From contig NZ_FOFF01000007.1 in the NCBI RefSeq assembly GCF_900110755.1, positions 62,001-126,000 on the forward strand: a stretch of 64,000 nucleotides of DNA. Reading direction: 5' to 3'. This stretch comes from Streptomyces sp. yr375. Its GTDB lineage: Bacteria > Actinomycetota > Actinomycetes > Streptomycetales > Streptomycetaceae. Shown here in pieces: positions 42,666 to 51,059 of this stretch. The translations under genes and the position numbers were made by a program. The first letter of the stretch is position 1, and each line of letters starts with the position of its first letter. The notes beneath the pieces are model-generated. The model was not told the DNA's origin, did no database searches, and was given only the letters and a program-made list of their open reading frames with translations.

Positions 42666-44095
42666 GCCACAAGCTTCCGACCGGTGATCCCAGTTGTTCC
42701 GATGGTCCCGCCGATGGCCCCGATCGCCGTCAGTGGATGGGCCGTTCCCGTCACCTCGCGGATGCCGCCGCGTTCGTCCAGCAGCCCGATCGAGTCGAGC
42801 CAGGCCTCGAACTCCGGTGCCGGGCGCAGCCCCAGGACCTCCCGGAGGTACAACGCGTCGTGGTACGAGGCCGATTGGTAGTTGAGCATGATGTCGTCGC
42901 CGCCCGGGGTGCAGATCACGAAGGACGCCCCGGCCACGCCGAGCATCGTCAGCATGGTGGCGATGTCGTCGTCATCGGCGTCGGCGTGGTTGGTGTAGCA
43001 GATGTCGAGGCCCATGGGCAGGCCGAGGAGCTTGCCGCAGAAGTGGTCCTCGAGGGCGGCGCGCAGGATCTGCCGGCCGTCGTAGAGGTACTCGGGGCCG
43101 ATGAAGCCGACGACGGTGTTCACCAGCAGCGGGTCGTAGCGGCGGGCGACCGCGTAGGCGCGCGCCTCCACCGTCTGCTGGTCGACCCCGTGGTGCGCGC
43201 CGGCGGACAGCGCGCTGCCCTGCCCCGTCTCGAAGTACATGACGTTCTGCCCGACCGTCCCGCGCCCCAGCGCCCGCGCCGCCTCGTGCGCCTCGTCGAG
43301 CAGGCCGAGGGTGACGCCGAAGGAGGCGTTCGCGGCCTGGGTGCCCGCGATGGACTGGAAGACGAGGTCGACGGGCGCGCCCTCCTCCATCAGCCGGACG
43401 CTCGTGCTGACGTGGCAGAGCACGCAGGACTGGGTGGGGATCGCATACCGGTCGATCACCCCGTCGAGCAGTTCCAGCAGGTCGCGTACGGCCCGGGGGC
43501 TGTCGGTGGCCGGGTTGATGCCGATGACCGCGTCGCCGGAGCCGAGGAGGAGGCCGTCGAGGAGGGCGGCGGCGACGCCCGCCGGGTCGTCGGTGGGGTG
43601 GTTGGGCTGGAGGCGGGTGGCGAGCCGGCCCGGCAGGCCGATGGTCGAGCGGAAGGCGGTCACCACCCGCACCTTGCGCGCCACGGCGACCAGGTCGGCG
43701 TTGCCCATCAGCTTGGAGACCGCCGCGACCATCTCCGGGGTCAGTCCGGGGGCGAGGGCGGCGAGCGTCGCCGCGTCCGCCGCGTCCGACAGCAGCCATT
43801 CCCGCAGCTCCCCGACGGTGAGGGAGGCGACCGGCGCGAAGGCGGCCGGGTCGTGGGTGTCGAGGATGAGCCGGGTGACGTCGTCGTCCTCGTAGGGGAT
43901 GAGGGGGCGGGTGAGGAAGTCGGTGAGGGGCACCTCCGCCAGTGCCCAGCGCGCCGCGACCCGCTGCCGGGCGTCGGCGGCGGCGAGGCCGGCCAGCCGG
44001 TCGCCGGAGCGTTCGGGGCTCGCGGCGGCGAGGAGGCGGGCGAGGGAGTCGAAACGGTGCCGCTCGCCGCCGAGGGTGGAGGTGTAGGGGCTCAT
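42662..44095 (-). CDS. eutB: Ethanolamine ammonia-lyase large subunit
   Basis: This ~477-residue catalytic subunit starts at ATG 44095, giving MSPYTSTLGGERHRFDSLAR, the usual EutB N-terminus; an upstream extension in frame is not conserved. It shows VVTAFRSTIGLPGRLATRLQ, AVIGINPATDSPRAVRDLLE, CVLCHVSTSVRLMEEGAPVD, NVMYFETGQGSALSAGAHHG and GLDICYTNHADADDDDIATM, the AdoCbl and substrate regions of EutB. There is no EutA reactivase or microcompartment gene nearby, so this is the minimal eutBC type, with the permease divergent. Confidence 0.95.
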   Translation of the reverse strand: MSPYTSTLGGERHRFDSLARLLAAASPERSGDRLAGLAAADARQRVAARWALAEVPLTDFLTRPLIPYEDDDVTRLILDTHDPAAFAPVASLTVGELREWLLSDAADAATLAALAPGLTPEMVAAVSKLMGNADLVAVARKVRVVTAFRSTIGLPGRLATRLQPNHPTDDPAGVAAALLDGLLLGSGDAVIGINPATDSPRAVRDLLELLDGVIDRYAIPTQSCVLCHVSTSVRLMEEGAPVDLVFQSIAGTQAANASFGVTLGLLDEAHEAARALGRGTVGQNVMYFETGQGSALSAGAHHGVDQQTVEARAYAVARRYDPLLVNTVVGFIGPEYLYDGRQILRAALEDHFCGKLLGLPMGLDICYTNHADADDDDIATMLTMLGVAGASFVICTPGGDDIMLNYQSASYHDALYLREVLGLRPAPEFEAWLDSIGLLDERGGIREVTGTAHPLTAIGAIGGTIGTTGITGRKLVA

Positions 44096-44265
44096 GTCCG
44101 GGACCGTACGAGCCCCATGTTGCCACCGGATTTCACACGGCCCGAGAAAGACTTCTAAAGGTCTGGTTGACAAGCATTTAACGTCCCGACACCCTTGACC
44201 GACTTATTCGGGCGACAGAGTTCCGGTCCAGCACGCAGCGGACGACCAGGAGAGGGGCCACCCCG

Positions 44266-45774
44266 ATGGCAGTGGACGAGGGAGTCGCCTCGGCGGCGAA
44301 CACCACCGGAGAAGCAGCCGTTCACCGGCTCAAGCCCAACGCCATCGGTCTGCTCGGCGTGGTCTTCATGGCCGTCGCCACGGCGGCGCCGATCACCGCG
44401 ATGACGGGCAACGTGCCCTTCATGGTGTCGTCGGGCAACGGCGTCGGGGCCCCGGCGAGCTACCTCGTCGCAATGGTCGTCCTGGCAATCTTTTCCGTCG
44501 GTTTCACGTCGATGGCCAAGCACATCACCTCGACGGGCGCCTTCTACGGCTTCATCTCCTACGGCCTCGGCCGCTCGGTCGGCCTCGCCTCGGGCCTGCT
44601 CGCGACGTTCGCGTACGCCGTGTTCGAACCGGCGCTGATCGGCATCTTCTCGTCCTTCGCCACCACGACCCTGAAGGACCAGACGGGCCTTTCGATCCCG
44701 TGGTGGGCGTTCGCGCTGCTGATGCTCGCGGTCAACGCGACGGGCACCTGGTTCGGCGTCTCCGTCGCCGAGAAACTGCTCGTCGTCCTCCTCGCCACCG
44801 AGGTGACGATCCTCGCCGCGATGGCGATCTCGGTCGCCCTCCACGGCGGCGGTCCGGACGGCTTCACCTTCGACCCCGTCAACCCGGTCAACGCGTTCAA
44901 GGGCACCAGCGCGGGCCTCGGCCTCTTCTTCGCCTTCTGGTCGTGGGTCGGCTTCGAGTCGACGGCGATGTACGGCGAGGAGTCCCGCAACCCGAAGAAG
45001 ATCATCCCCAAGGCGACGATGATCTCGGTCCTGGGCGTCGGCGTCTTCTACGTCTTCGTCTCCTGGATGGCCATCATCGGCACCGGCGAGTCCTCGGCGG
45101 TGAAGGTCGCCACCGCCGACCCGTTCGGCCTGTTCTTCGGCCCGACCGAGCGCTACGTCGGCCACTGGGCGGTCGACGTCATGCAGTGGCTGATGATCAC
45201 CGGCTCGCTGGCCTGCGGCATGGCCTTCCACAACTGCGCCGCCCGCTACATGTACGCGCTGGGCCGCGAGGGAGTCCTGCCGTCCCTGAAGAACACCGTC
45301 GGCCGCACCCACGCCCGGCACGGCTCCCCGCACTACGCGGGCCTGGTCCAGACCGTCGTCTCGGCCGTCCTGATCGGCGCGTTCTGGGCGGCGGGCAAGG
45401 ACCCGTACACCGGTACGTACGTCCTGCTCGCGATCCTCGGCACCATGGCGATCCTCGTCGTGCAGGCGGTGTGCTCGTTCGCGGTGCTGGTCTACTTCCG
45501 CTCGCACCACCCCGAGAACCGGCACTGGTTCCGGACCTTCACCGCCCCGCTCCTCGGCGGCGTCGCGATGCTCGCCGTCGTCGCGCTGCTGGTGTCCAAC
45601 ATGGGCGTGGCGGCGGGGCCGGAGTCGGACTCGCTGGTGCTGAAGGCGACGCCGTGGATCGTCGTACTGATCGCGGTGGCCGGCCTCGGCTACGCCCAGT
45701 ACCTCAAGCGCCGGGACCCGTCCCGCTACCTGCTGCTGGGGCGGACGGTGCTTGAGGAGACCAAGGAGCGGTAA
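44266..45774 (+). CDS. APC-superfamily permease, probably for ethanolamine or an amino acid
   Basis: This 502-residue membrane protein has about 12 helices. It begins with a cytosolic HRLKPNAIGLLGVVFMAVAT, then TAAPITAMTGNVPFMVSSGN in TM1, and includes SWVGFESTAMYGEESRNPKK, the conserved E-x-R-N-P-x-K loop of the APC superfamily. It is divergent from eutBC with 170 bp between, which makes ethanolamine the leading substrate, though the family also carries amino acids and polyamines. The intergenic region has an imperfect palindrome AGACTTCTAAAGGTCT (44150-44165) and TTGACA at 44167-44172 as possible control elements. Confidence 0.85.
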   Translation: MAVDEGVASAANTTGEAAVHRLKPNAIGLLGVVFMAVATAAPITAMTGNVPFMVSSGNGVGAPASYLVAMVVLAIFSVGFTSMAKHITSTGAFYGFISYGLGRSVGLASGLLATFAYAVFEPALIGIFSSFATTTLKDQTGLSIPWWAFALLMLAVNATGTWFGVSVAEKLLVVLLATEVTILAAMAISVALHGGGPDGFTFDPVNPVNAFKGTSAGLGLFFAFWSWVGFESTAMYGEESRNPKKIIPKATMISVLGVGVFYVFVSWMAIIGTGESSAVKVATADPFGLFFGPTERYVGHWAVDVMQWLMITGSLACGMAFHNCAARYMYALGREGVLPSLKNTVGRTHARHGSPHYAGLVQTVVSAVLIGAFWAAGKDPYTGTYVLLAILGTMAILVVQAVCSFAVLVYFRSHHPENRHWFRTFTAPLLGGVAMLAVVALLVSNMGVAAGPESDSLVLKATPWIVVLIAVAGLGYAQYLKRRDPSRYLLLGRTVLEETKER

Positions 45775-45796
45775 CAGCCTTACGGCTCAGGGGATT

Positions 45797-46291
45797 TCAG
45801 TCGCCGAAGAGCTGCTCGCGGTGCACCCGCCAGCGCTCCATCATGGCCGCGATCTCGCCGTCGACGAACTCGAAGAAGGCGAGCGTCTCGGCCATGCGGC
45901 GGCCCGCCGGGGTGCCACCGCCGAGGCTGGTGACACCCTCGCGCAGGGAGGCCTCCCACCGCTTGAGGACGGTCTCGCGGTTGGTGAGGGCCTCGTACCA
46001 CTGGTTGCTGTGCACTCGGTAGCGCTCGCGCCGGGAACCGGGTTCGCGCTCCCGGGACACCATGTGCTGCTGCGCGAGATAGCGCACCCCGCCGGAGACG
46101 GCCGCCGGGCTGATCCGCAACTGCTCGCCCAGGTCGGCGGAGGTCATCGCGCCCTCGTCGGAGGAGAGCAGCGCGGCGAAGATCCGGGCCGGCATGCGCT
46201 GCATCCCGGCCTCGACGAGCTGTGCCGCGAAGGACTCGACGAACTTCGACACGGCTTCCGCGTCCCGCCCGGTCTCCGTGGATTCGGTCAT
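45797..46291 (-). CDS. MarR/GbsR-like transcriptional regulator
   Basis: This 164-residue protein has a winged helix in MQRMPARIFAALLSSDEGAM, then TSADLGEQLRISPAAVSGGV and RYLAQQHMVSREREPGSRRE, the MarR-type HTH and wing. The C-terminal helices (MAETLAFFEFVDGEIAAMME) are for dimerisation. It is divergent from the ABC exporter genes with a 74-bp AT-rich gap, the usual layout for a repressor that senses the exported compound. Confidence 0.85.
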   Translation of the reverse strand: MTESTETGRDAEAVSKFVESFAAQLVEAGMQRMPARIFAALLSSDEGAMTSADLGEQLRISPAAVSGGVRYLAQQHMVSREREPGSRRERYRVHSNQWYEALTNRETVLKRWEASLREGVTSLGGGTPAGRRMAETLAFFEFVDGEIAAMMERWRVHREQLFGD

Positions 46292-46365
46292 ACCCTCACC
46301 CTAACCCGGGTTTCATAGGCTTCCTTAACTTCACAAAATTCTGAAAGAAGCGTACGTTCGGAACC

Positions 46366-47304
46366 ATGACGAAGGCCATCACGGTGTCCGGACTGCACAA
46401 GTCCTTCGGCCGCACCCACGCGCTCGACGGCCTCGACCTGGAGGTCGAGACCGGCGAGGTGCACGGCTTCCTCGGGCCCAACGGCGCGGGCAAGTCCACC
46501 GCCATCCGCGTCCTGCTCGGCCTGCTGCGCGCCGACGCGGGCGCCGCCCGGATCCTCGGCCGCGACCCGTGGACCGACGCGGTCGAGGCGCACCGCCGCA
46601 TCGCGTACGTCCCCGGCGACGTGACCCTGTGGCGCAACCTCTCCGGCGGCGAGGTCATCGACCTGTACGGCAGGCTGCGCGGCGGCCTGGACCCGGCCCG
46701 CCGCGCCGACCTGATCGGCCGCTTCGAGCTGGACCCCACCAAGAAGGGCCGCACGTACTCGAAGGGCAACCGCCAGAAGGTCGCCCTGGTCGCCGCGTTC
46801 GCCTCGGACGTCGACCTCCTCATCCTCGACGAGCCGACGTCCGGCCTGGACCCGCTGATGGAGGAGGTCTTCAAGCGCTGCGTGGCGGAGGAACGCGATC
46901 GCGGCCGGACGATCCTCCTCTCGTCCCACATCCTCAGCGAGGTCGAGGAACTCTGCGACCGCGTCAGCATCATTCGCAACGGCCGCACGGTCGAGACGGG
47001 CTCCCTGGCCGACCTCCGCCACCTCACCCGCACCAGCGTCACGGCCGAACTCGCGGGCCCGCCCAACGGGTTGGCCCACCTGCCCGGGGTACACGACCTC
47101 GAAGTGCGGGGAAACCGGGTGCGGTTGCAGGTCGACACCGCCGAACTCGACGCCGTACTGCGGTCGTTGACGGACTCGGGCATCCGCTCCCTGACGTCGA
47201 CACCCCCCACCCTGGAGGAACTGTTCCTGCGCCACTACCAGGAGACCCGCCAGGAAGACCGGCCGGAAGACCGCCAGGCAGACCCGCAGGAGGCGCGGGC
47301 ATGA
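46366..47304 (+). CDS. ABC transporter ATP-binding protein
   Basis: This 312-residue ATPase has Walker [13 protein letters not shown], a Q-loop replaced by [16 protein letters not shown], the signature [12 protein letters not shown] and Walker [20 protein letters not shown] with an H-loop in [20 protein letters not shown]. Residues after 220 form an extra C-terminal domain ([17 protein letters not shown]) typical of drug/lipid exporters of the DrrA/CcmA group. The gene is followed by the permease with ATGA overlap. Regulation is probably by the divergent MarR protein. Confidence 0.93.
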   Translation: MTKAITVSGLHKSFGRTHALDGLDLEVETGEVHGFLGPNGAGKSTAIRVLLGLLRADAGAARILGRDPWTDAVEAHRRIAYVPGDVTLWRNLSGGEVIDLYGRLRGGLDPARRADLIGRFELDPTKKGRTYSKGNRQKVALVAAFASDVDLLILDEPTSGLDPLMEEVFKRCVAEERDRGRTILLSSHILSEVEELCDRVSIIRNGRTVETGSLADLRHLTRTSVTAELAGPPNGLAHLPGVHDLEVRGNRVRLQVDTAELDAVLRSLTDSGIRSLTSTPPTLEELFLRHYQETRQEDRPEDRQADPQEARA

Positions 47305-48875
47305 CGACCGGGCTCGCGGGCACCGCCCCGCTCCTGCGTTTCGCGCTGCGCCGCGACCGGGTGCTGATCCCGGTGTGGGTGGCCGTGAACACCCTGCTGG
47401 TCCTGTCCATGCCGAACACCCTGAAGGGCCTGTACGCCACCCCCGCCGACCGCGCCGACCTGCTCGGCCAACTGGCGACCAACGCCTCCCTGCGCGCCCT
47501 CATCGGCCCCGTCTTCGACGACTCGCTCGGCGCGCTCACCGCCTGGCGGGTCGGCGTGTACGCCGGTGCGCTCGCCGCCGTCACCAGCCTCCTGATCGTC
47601 GTACGGCACACCCGTGACGAGGAGGAGAGCGGCCGTCAGGAGCTGATCGCGTCCGGCATGGTCGGCCGCCGCGCGTCCCTGACGGCGGCGCTGCTCGCGG
47701 CCGGCGTCGCCAACGCCGTACTCGCCCTGCTGGTCACGGCGGGTCTGGCCCGCCTGGGCGCGGCGGGCGCGCTCGCCTTCGGCCTCGGACTGGCCGGGGT
47801 GGGCATGCTGTTCGCGACGACGGCGGCGATCGTCGCGCAGCTCACGGAGAGCGCGCGGCTGGCGCGGGGCCTGACGGCGGCCGTCCTCGGGGCCGCGTTC
47901 GTGCTGCGCGCGGCGGGCGACTCGGCGACGGACGACGGTTCGTCTGTCCTGACCTGGCTGTCGCCGCTCGGCTGGCTGGAGAACCTGCGGGCCTTCGCGG
48001 ACGAACGGTGGTGGGTGCTGCCGCTGTTCGCCGCGGCGGTGGCCGCGCAGGGCGCGGTGGCGTACGGCCTGGCCGGCCGCCGGGACGTCGGCATGAGCTT
48101 CCTGCCGACCCGCCCCGGCCCGGCGGCGGGAGCCCTGCGCACGGCCTCCGCGCTGGCCTGGCGGCTGCAACGGGGCGGTGTGCTGGGCTGGAGCGTCGGC
48201 TTCTTCCTCGCGGGGGTGGTGTACGGCGGTCTCACGGACGGCGCGGCCGACCTGGTCGGCGACAACGCGAAGGCGCGCGAGATCGTCGAGCGGATGGGCG
48301 GGCAGTCGTCGGGGCTGACGGACGCGTTCCTCGCCGCGATGATCGGCATGCTGGGCCTGATCGCGACGCTGTACGTCGTCGCGTCCGTGCTGCGCCTGCA
48401 CGGCGAGGAGACGTCGGGGCGCGCGGAACCGGTGCTGGCGAACGCGGTGGGCCGACTGCGCTGGGCCGCCGGGCATCTGGCGATCGCGTTCGGCGGCGCG
48501 GCCCTGATCATGCTCCTGGCGGGCCTCGGCTTCGCGGCGGGCTACGGCAAGCAGGTCCTCCCGATCCTGGGCGCCTGCCTGGTCCAACTCCCGGCGATCT
48601 GGCTGGTCGGCGGCCTGACGGTCCTCCTCTACGGCACGGCCCCACGCCTCGCCCCGGCCGCGTGGGGCGTCGCCGGCGCGATCCTCCTCGTCGGCTGGAT
48701 CGGCCCGGCCCTGAACGCACCCCAGGCGATCCTGGACGCGTCCCCCTTCGCCCACCTGCCGAAACTCCCGGGCGGCGAGATGGCATGGCCCCCGGTGCTG
48801 GTGCTCCTGGGCGCGGCGGCGGTGCTGGTGGCGGGCGGCCTGGCGGCCCTGCGACGACGGGACATGACGACGTGA
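47301..48875 (+). CDS. ABC exporter permease
   Basis: This 524-residue protein is coupled to the ATPase by ATGA. It has about 12 hydrophobic segments in two halves, for example [52 protein letters not shown] and [20 protein letters not shown]. The conserved cytoplasmic [20 protein letters not shown] is typical of the large actinobacterial exporter permeases that pair with DrrA-like ATPases, related to polyketide antibiotic exporters. The substrate is unknown. Confidence 0.9.
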   Translation: MTTGLAGTAPLLRFALRRDRVLIPVWVAVNTLLVLSMPNTLKGLYATPADRADLLGQLATNASLRALIGPVFDDSLGALTAWRVGVYAGALAAVTSLLIVVRHTRDEEESGRQELIASGMVGRRASLTAALLAAGVANAVLALLVTAGLARLGAAGALAFGLGLAGVGMLFATTAAIVAQLTESARLARGLTAAVLGAAFVLRAAGDSATDDGSSVLTWLSPLGWLENLRAFADERWWVLPLFAAAVAAQGAVAYGLAGRRDVGMSFLPTRPGPAAGALRTASALAWRLQRGGVLGWSVGFFLAGVVYGGLTDGAADLVGDNAKAREIVERMGGQSSGLTDAFLAAMIGMLGLIATLYVVASVLRLHGEETSGRAEPVLANAVGRLRWAAGHLAIAFGGAALIMLLAGLGFAAGYGKQVLPILGACLVQLPAIWLVGGLTVLLYGTAPRLAPAAWGVAGAILLVGWIGPALNAPQAILDASPFAHLPKLPGGEMAWPPVLVLLGAAAVLVAGGLAALRRRDMTT

Positions 48876-48939
48876 CGGTGTGGTGTCTTTACGGTGTGAC
48901 GGCGTGAACCGGGCGGGGGCGAAACACGTCTCTCCACGC

Positions 48940-49212
48940 ATGAACCGAAGCGCGGTGACGTGCGGGGGCTGTGTGCTGTCGGTGGCGGGCGCGCTGGCGG
49001 CGACAGCCCTGTGGCTCACCTCGCCCCGCACCCGGATCCACCTGGGCCACGGCTTCGAGGACGAGGGCCTGGACCTCAGTGTCCTGGTCACCGAACTCCC
49101 GCTGGTGTTCCTGGCGGGAGCCCTCCTGCCGGTGCTCGTCTACGCCCCGCTCGCCCGCCTCCTGACCGGCGGCAGCGGCAGCGGCAACGACGGCTCAGAG
49201 GGTGACGGCTAG
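48940..49212 (+). CDS. Small membrane protein with two transmembrane helices
   Basis: From ATG 48940 the product is ~90 residues: TM1 in CVLSVAGALAATALWLT, an external loop GHGFEDEGLDLSVLVTELPL, TM2 in VFLAGALLPVLVYAPLARLL, and a Gly/Ser tail. In-frame GTG 48904 and GTG 48880 are other possible starts, and no clear RBS decides. It begins 65 bp after the permease stop and may be a small partner of the exporter; no family recognised. Its 3' end overlaps the P450 3' end on the opposite strand. Confidence 0.6.
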   Translation: MNRSAVTCGGCVLSVAGALAATALWLTSPRTRIHLGHGFEDEGLDLSVLVTELPLVFLAGALLPVLVYAPLARLLTGGSGSGNDGSEGDG

Positions 49213-50412
49213 ACCCTCCAGCCCCCGGATGACGAAGTTCGGCTTGCGCTGCGGCTCCGCCGCGAGGCTCAGCGTCGGGGCCTTCTCCAGCAGGGCGGTC
49301 ATGGAGGCGGCCAGCTCGATACGGGCCAGGGGCGCGCCGATGCAGTAGTGGATGCCCGCGCTGAAGGAGATGTGCGGGTTGTCGGCGCGGGCGAGGTCGA
49401 GGCGCTGCGGGTCGGCGAAGACGTCCGGGTCGTGGTTGGCGGCCCCGAACAGCATGGCGATCTCGGCACCCCGGGGCACGACGACCCCGTCGATCTCGAT
49501 GTCGTCCAGCACCCACCGTTCGAAGAGCTGGAGCGGAGTGTCGTACCGCATCAACTCCTCGACGGCGGTGGGCACGAGCGAGTGATCGGCGCGCAGCGCG
49601 GCCAACTGCTCGGGGTTGCGGAAGAGCGCCCACCAGCCGTTGACGGTGGCGTTGACGGTCGCCTCGTGACCGGCGTTGAGCAGCAGGACGGCGGTCGAGA
49701 TCATCTCCTGCTCGGTGAGCCGGTCGCCGTCGTCGTGGGCGGCGATGAGCCCGGAGATGAGATCGTCACCGGGCTCCTTGCGCCGGGCGGCGATGAGTTC
49801 GCGCAGATACTCGGAGAACTCGACGGAGGCCCGCACGGCACGCGCGGCCGTTTCCTCGGACGGGCTGAGCTCGTACATCCCGCAGATGTCGGCCGACCAG
49901 GGCCGCAGGGGCGCCCGGTCCGACTCCGGGATGCCGAGCATCTCCGCGATCACGGCGACGGGCAGCGGCTCGGCGACCTCGCTCAGCAGATCGCCGCCGC
50001 CCGCCGCCACCAGCCGGTCCACCAACTCCCCGGCCAGCGCCCGCACATACGGCTTCAGCCGCTCCACCGTGCGCGGAGTGAACGCCTTCGACACCAGCCG
50101 CCGTATCCGCGTGTGGTCCGGCGGTTCGAGATCGAGCATCCCGTGGTCGTTGAGCGTGTGGAACGGCTCCTGTTCGGGCGGCGGCGCGGCCCGCCCGAAG
50201 TCGGCGTCCGAGAACCGGTGCTGGTACGTCCGCCCGAGCCGCCGGTCCCGCAGCAACGCCGACACGTCCGCGTGCCGCGACACCAGCCACTGGTCGGTCG
50301 GCGCGTAATGGATCACCCGCCCCCGCTCCCGAAGTTCGGCGTACGCCGGGTACGGGTCCGCGACGAACGCGGGGTTCCAGGGATCGAAAGAGAGGTCACC
50401 GACTGCTGCCAT
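49195..50412 (-). CDS. Cytochrome P450
   Basis: This 405-residue soluble haem monooxygenase has the I-helix LLNAGHEATVNATVNG (AGxE/D-T oxygen-activation motif), K-helix EELMRYDT (ExxR), and the haem loop FSAGIHYCIGAPLARIELAA with the Cys ligand. The early segment HTRIRRLVSKAFTPRTVERL is also conserved. It belongs to the CYP105/107-like actinobacterial group by appearance, but the subfamily is not determined. It is divergent from a conservon; P450 genes commonly accompany cvn operons. No ferredoxin gene is next to it. Confidence 0.93.
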   Translation of the reverse strand: MAAVGDLSFDPWNPAFVADPYPAYAELRERGRVIHYAPTDQWLVSRHADVSALLRDRRLGRTYQHRFSDADFGRAAPPPEQEPFHTLNDHGMLDLEPPDHTRIRRLVSKAFTPRTVERLKPYVRALAGELVDRLVAAGGGDLLSEVAEPLPVAVIAEMLGIPESDRAPLRPWSADICGMYELSPSEETAARAVRASVEFSEYLRELIAARRKEPGDDLISGLIAAHDDGDRLTEQEMISTAVLLLNAGHEATVNATVNGWWALFRNPEQLAALRADHSLVPTAVEELMRYDTPLQLFERWVLDDIEIDGVVVPRGAEIAMLFGAANHDPDVFADPQRLDLARADNPHISFSAGIHYCIGAPLARIELAASMTALLEKAPTLSLAAEPQRKPNFVIRGLEGLAVTL

Positions 50413-51059
50413 GGACGGACGCTAACCGGTGGACGCGCCGCTGACCAGGGGATCTTGGTGAGTGGACGCTCCGCTCGGGCGTGGCGATACGGATAGCGGG
50501 CCGTCGCGGTTCAAGCGAGTGGCCATCGAATTCACCGGAATATCGCCCCGGCGAACAGGTTGCGGAGCATGATCGAACCTGGTCTCATGTTCCTTGTTGC
50601 GAATTCAAATATGCGGAGCAGTAGCGCTCCCGGTTACCGCGAAATCGCAGACCAACGGGGCATCCCTTGATCGTTTGTGAACTCGGATTGCTGGAGACTC
50701 GAGGTGAAAAACGCGCCATGAGGCCGAAAGATGTCGTCTACATGAGCCTTTTCGCGCAGTTATTGGCCGTCAGCGGCTGATGCGGCGATACATCCGATAC
50801 CTCGGATCCGTTGCCGCCAGGGCATCATGCGCGACCGAGACGCGAGCCGGACCTCGACGGGCACCGCCTGGGCAGGCACCTTGGCCGACCCTTTCGGTTC
50901 ACCCCCACCAAGGTTTCCGAGACTTCTGAGGCTTCTGAGGCTTCTGTAGAGGGCACTTCGTCTCCGGCGGCACTGCCGCAGCACCCCCGGGCCCGGGTGA
51001 CTCCGCGCCTGGGTGATTCGGCCCACAGCAGCCTTTCCTCCTTCCCCACAAGGACGCCC
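50413..51059. other. 647-bp divergent intergenic region between the P450 gene and the conservon
   Basis: No gene is supported. The first ~400 bp are less GC-rich than the average. At 50920-50950 there is a short 9-bp direct repeat, ACTTCTGAG, GCTTCTGAG, GCTTCTGTA. The cvnA open frame starts upstream of its ATG but that portion is not protein-like. The region is expected to contain promoters for the P450 gene and cvnABCD. Confidence 0.55.
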
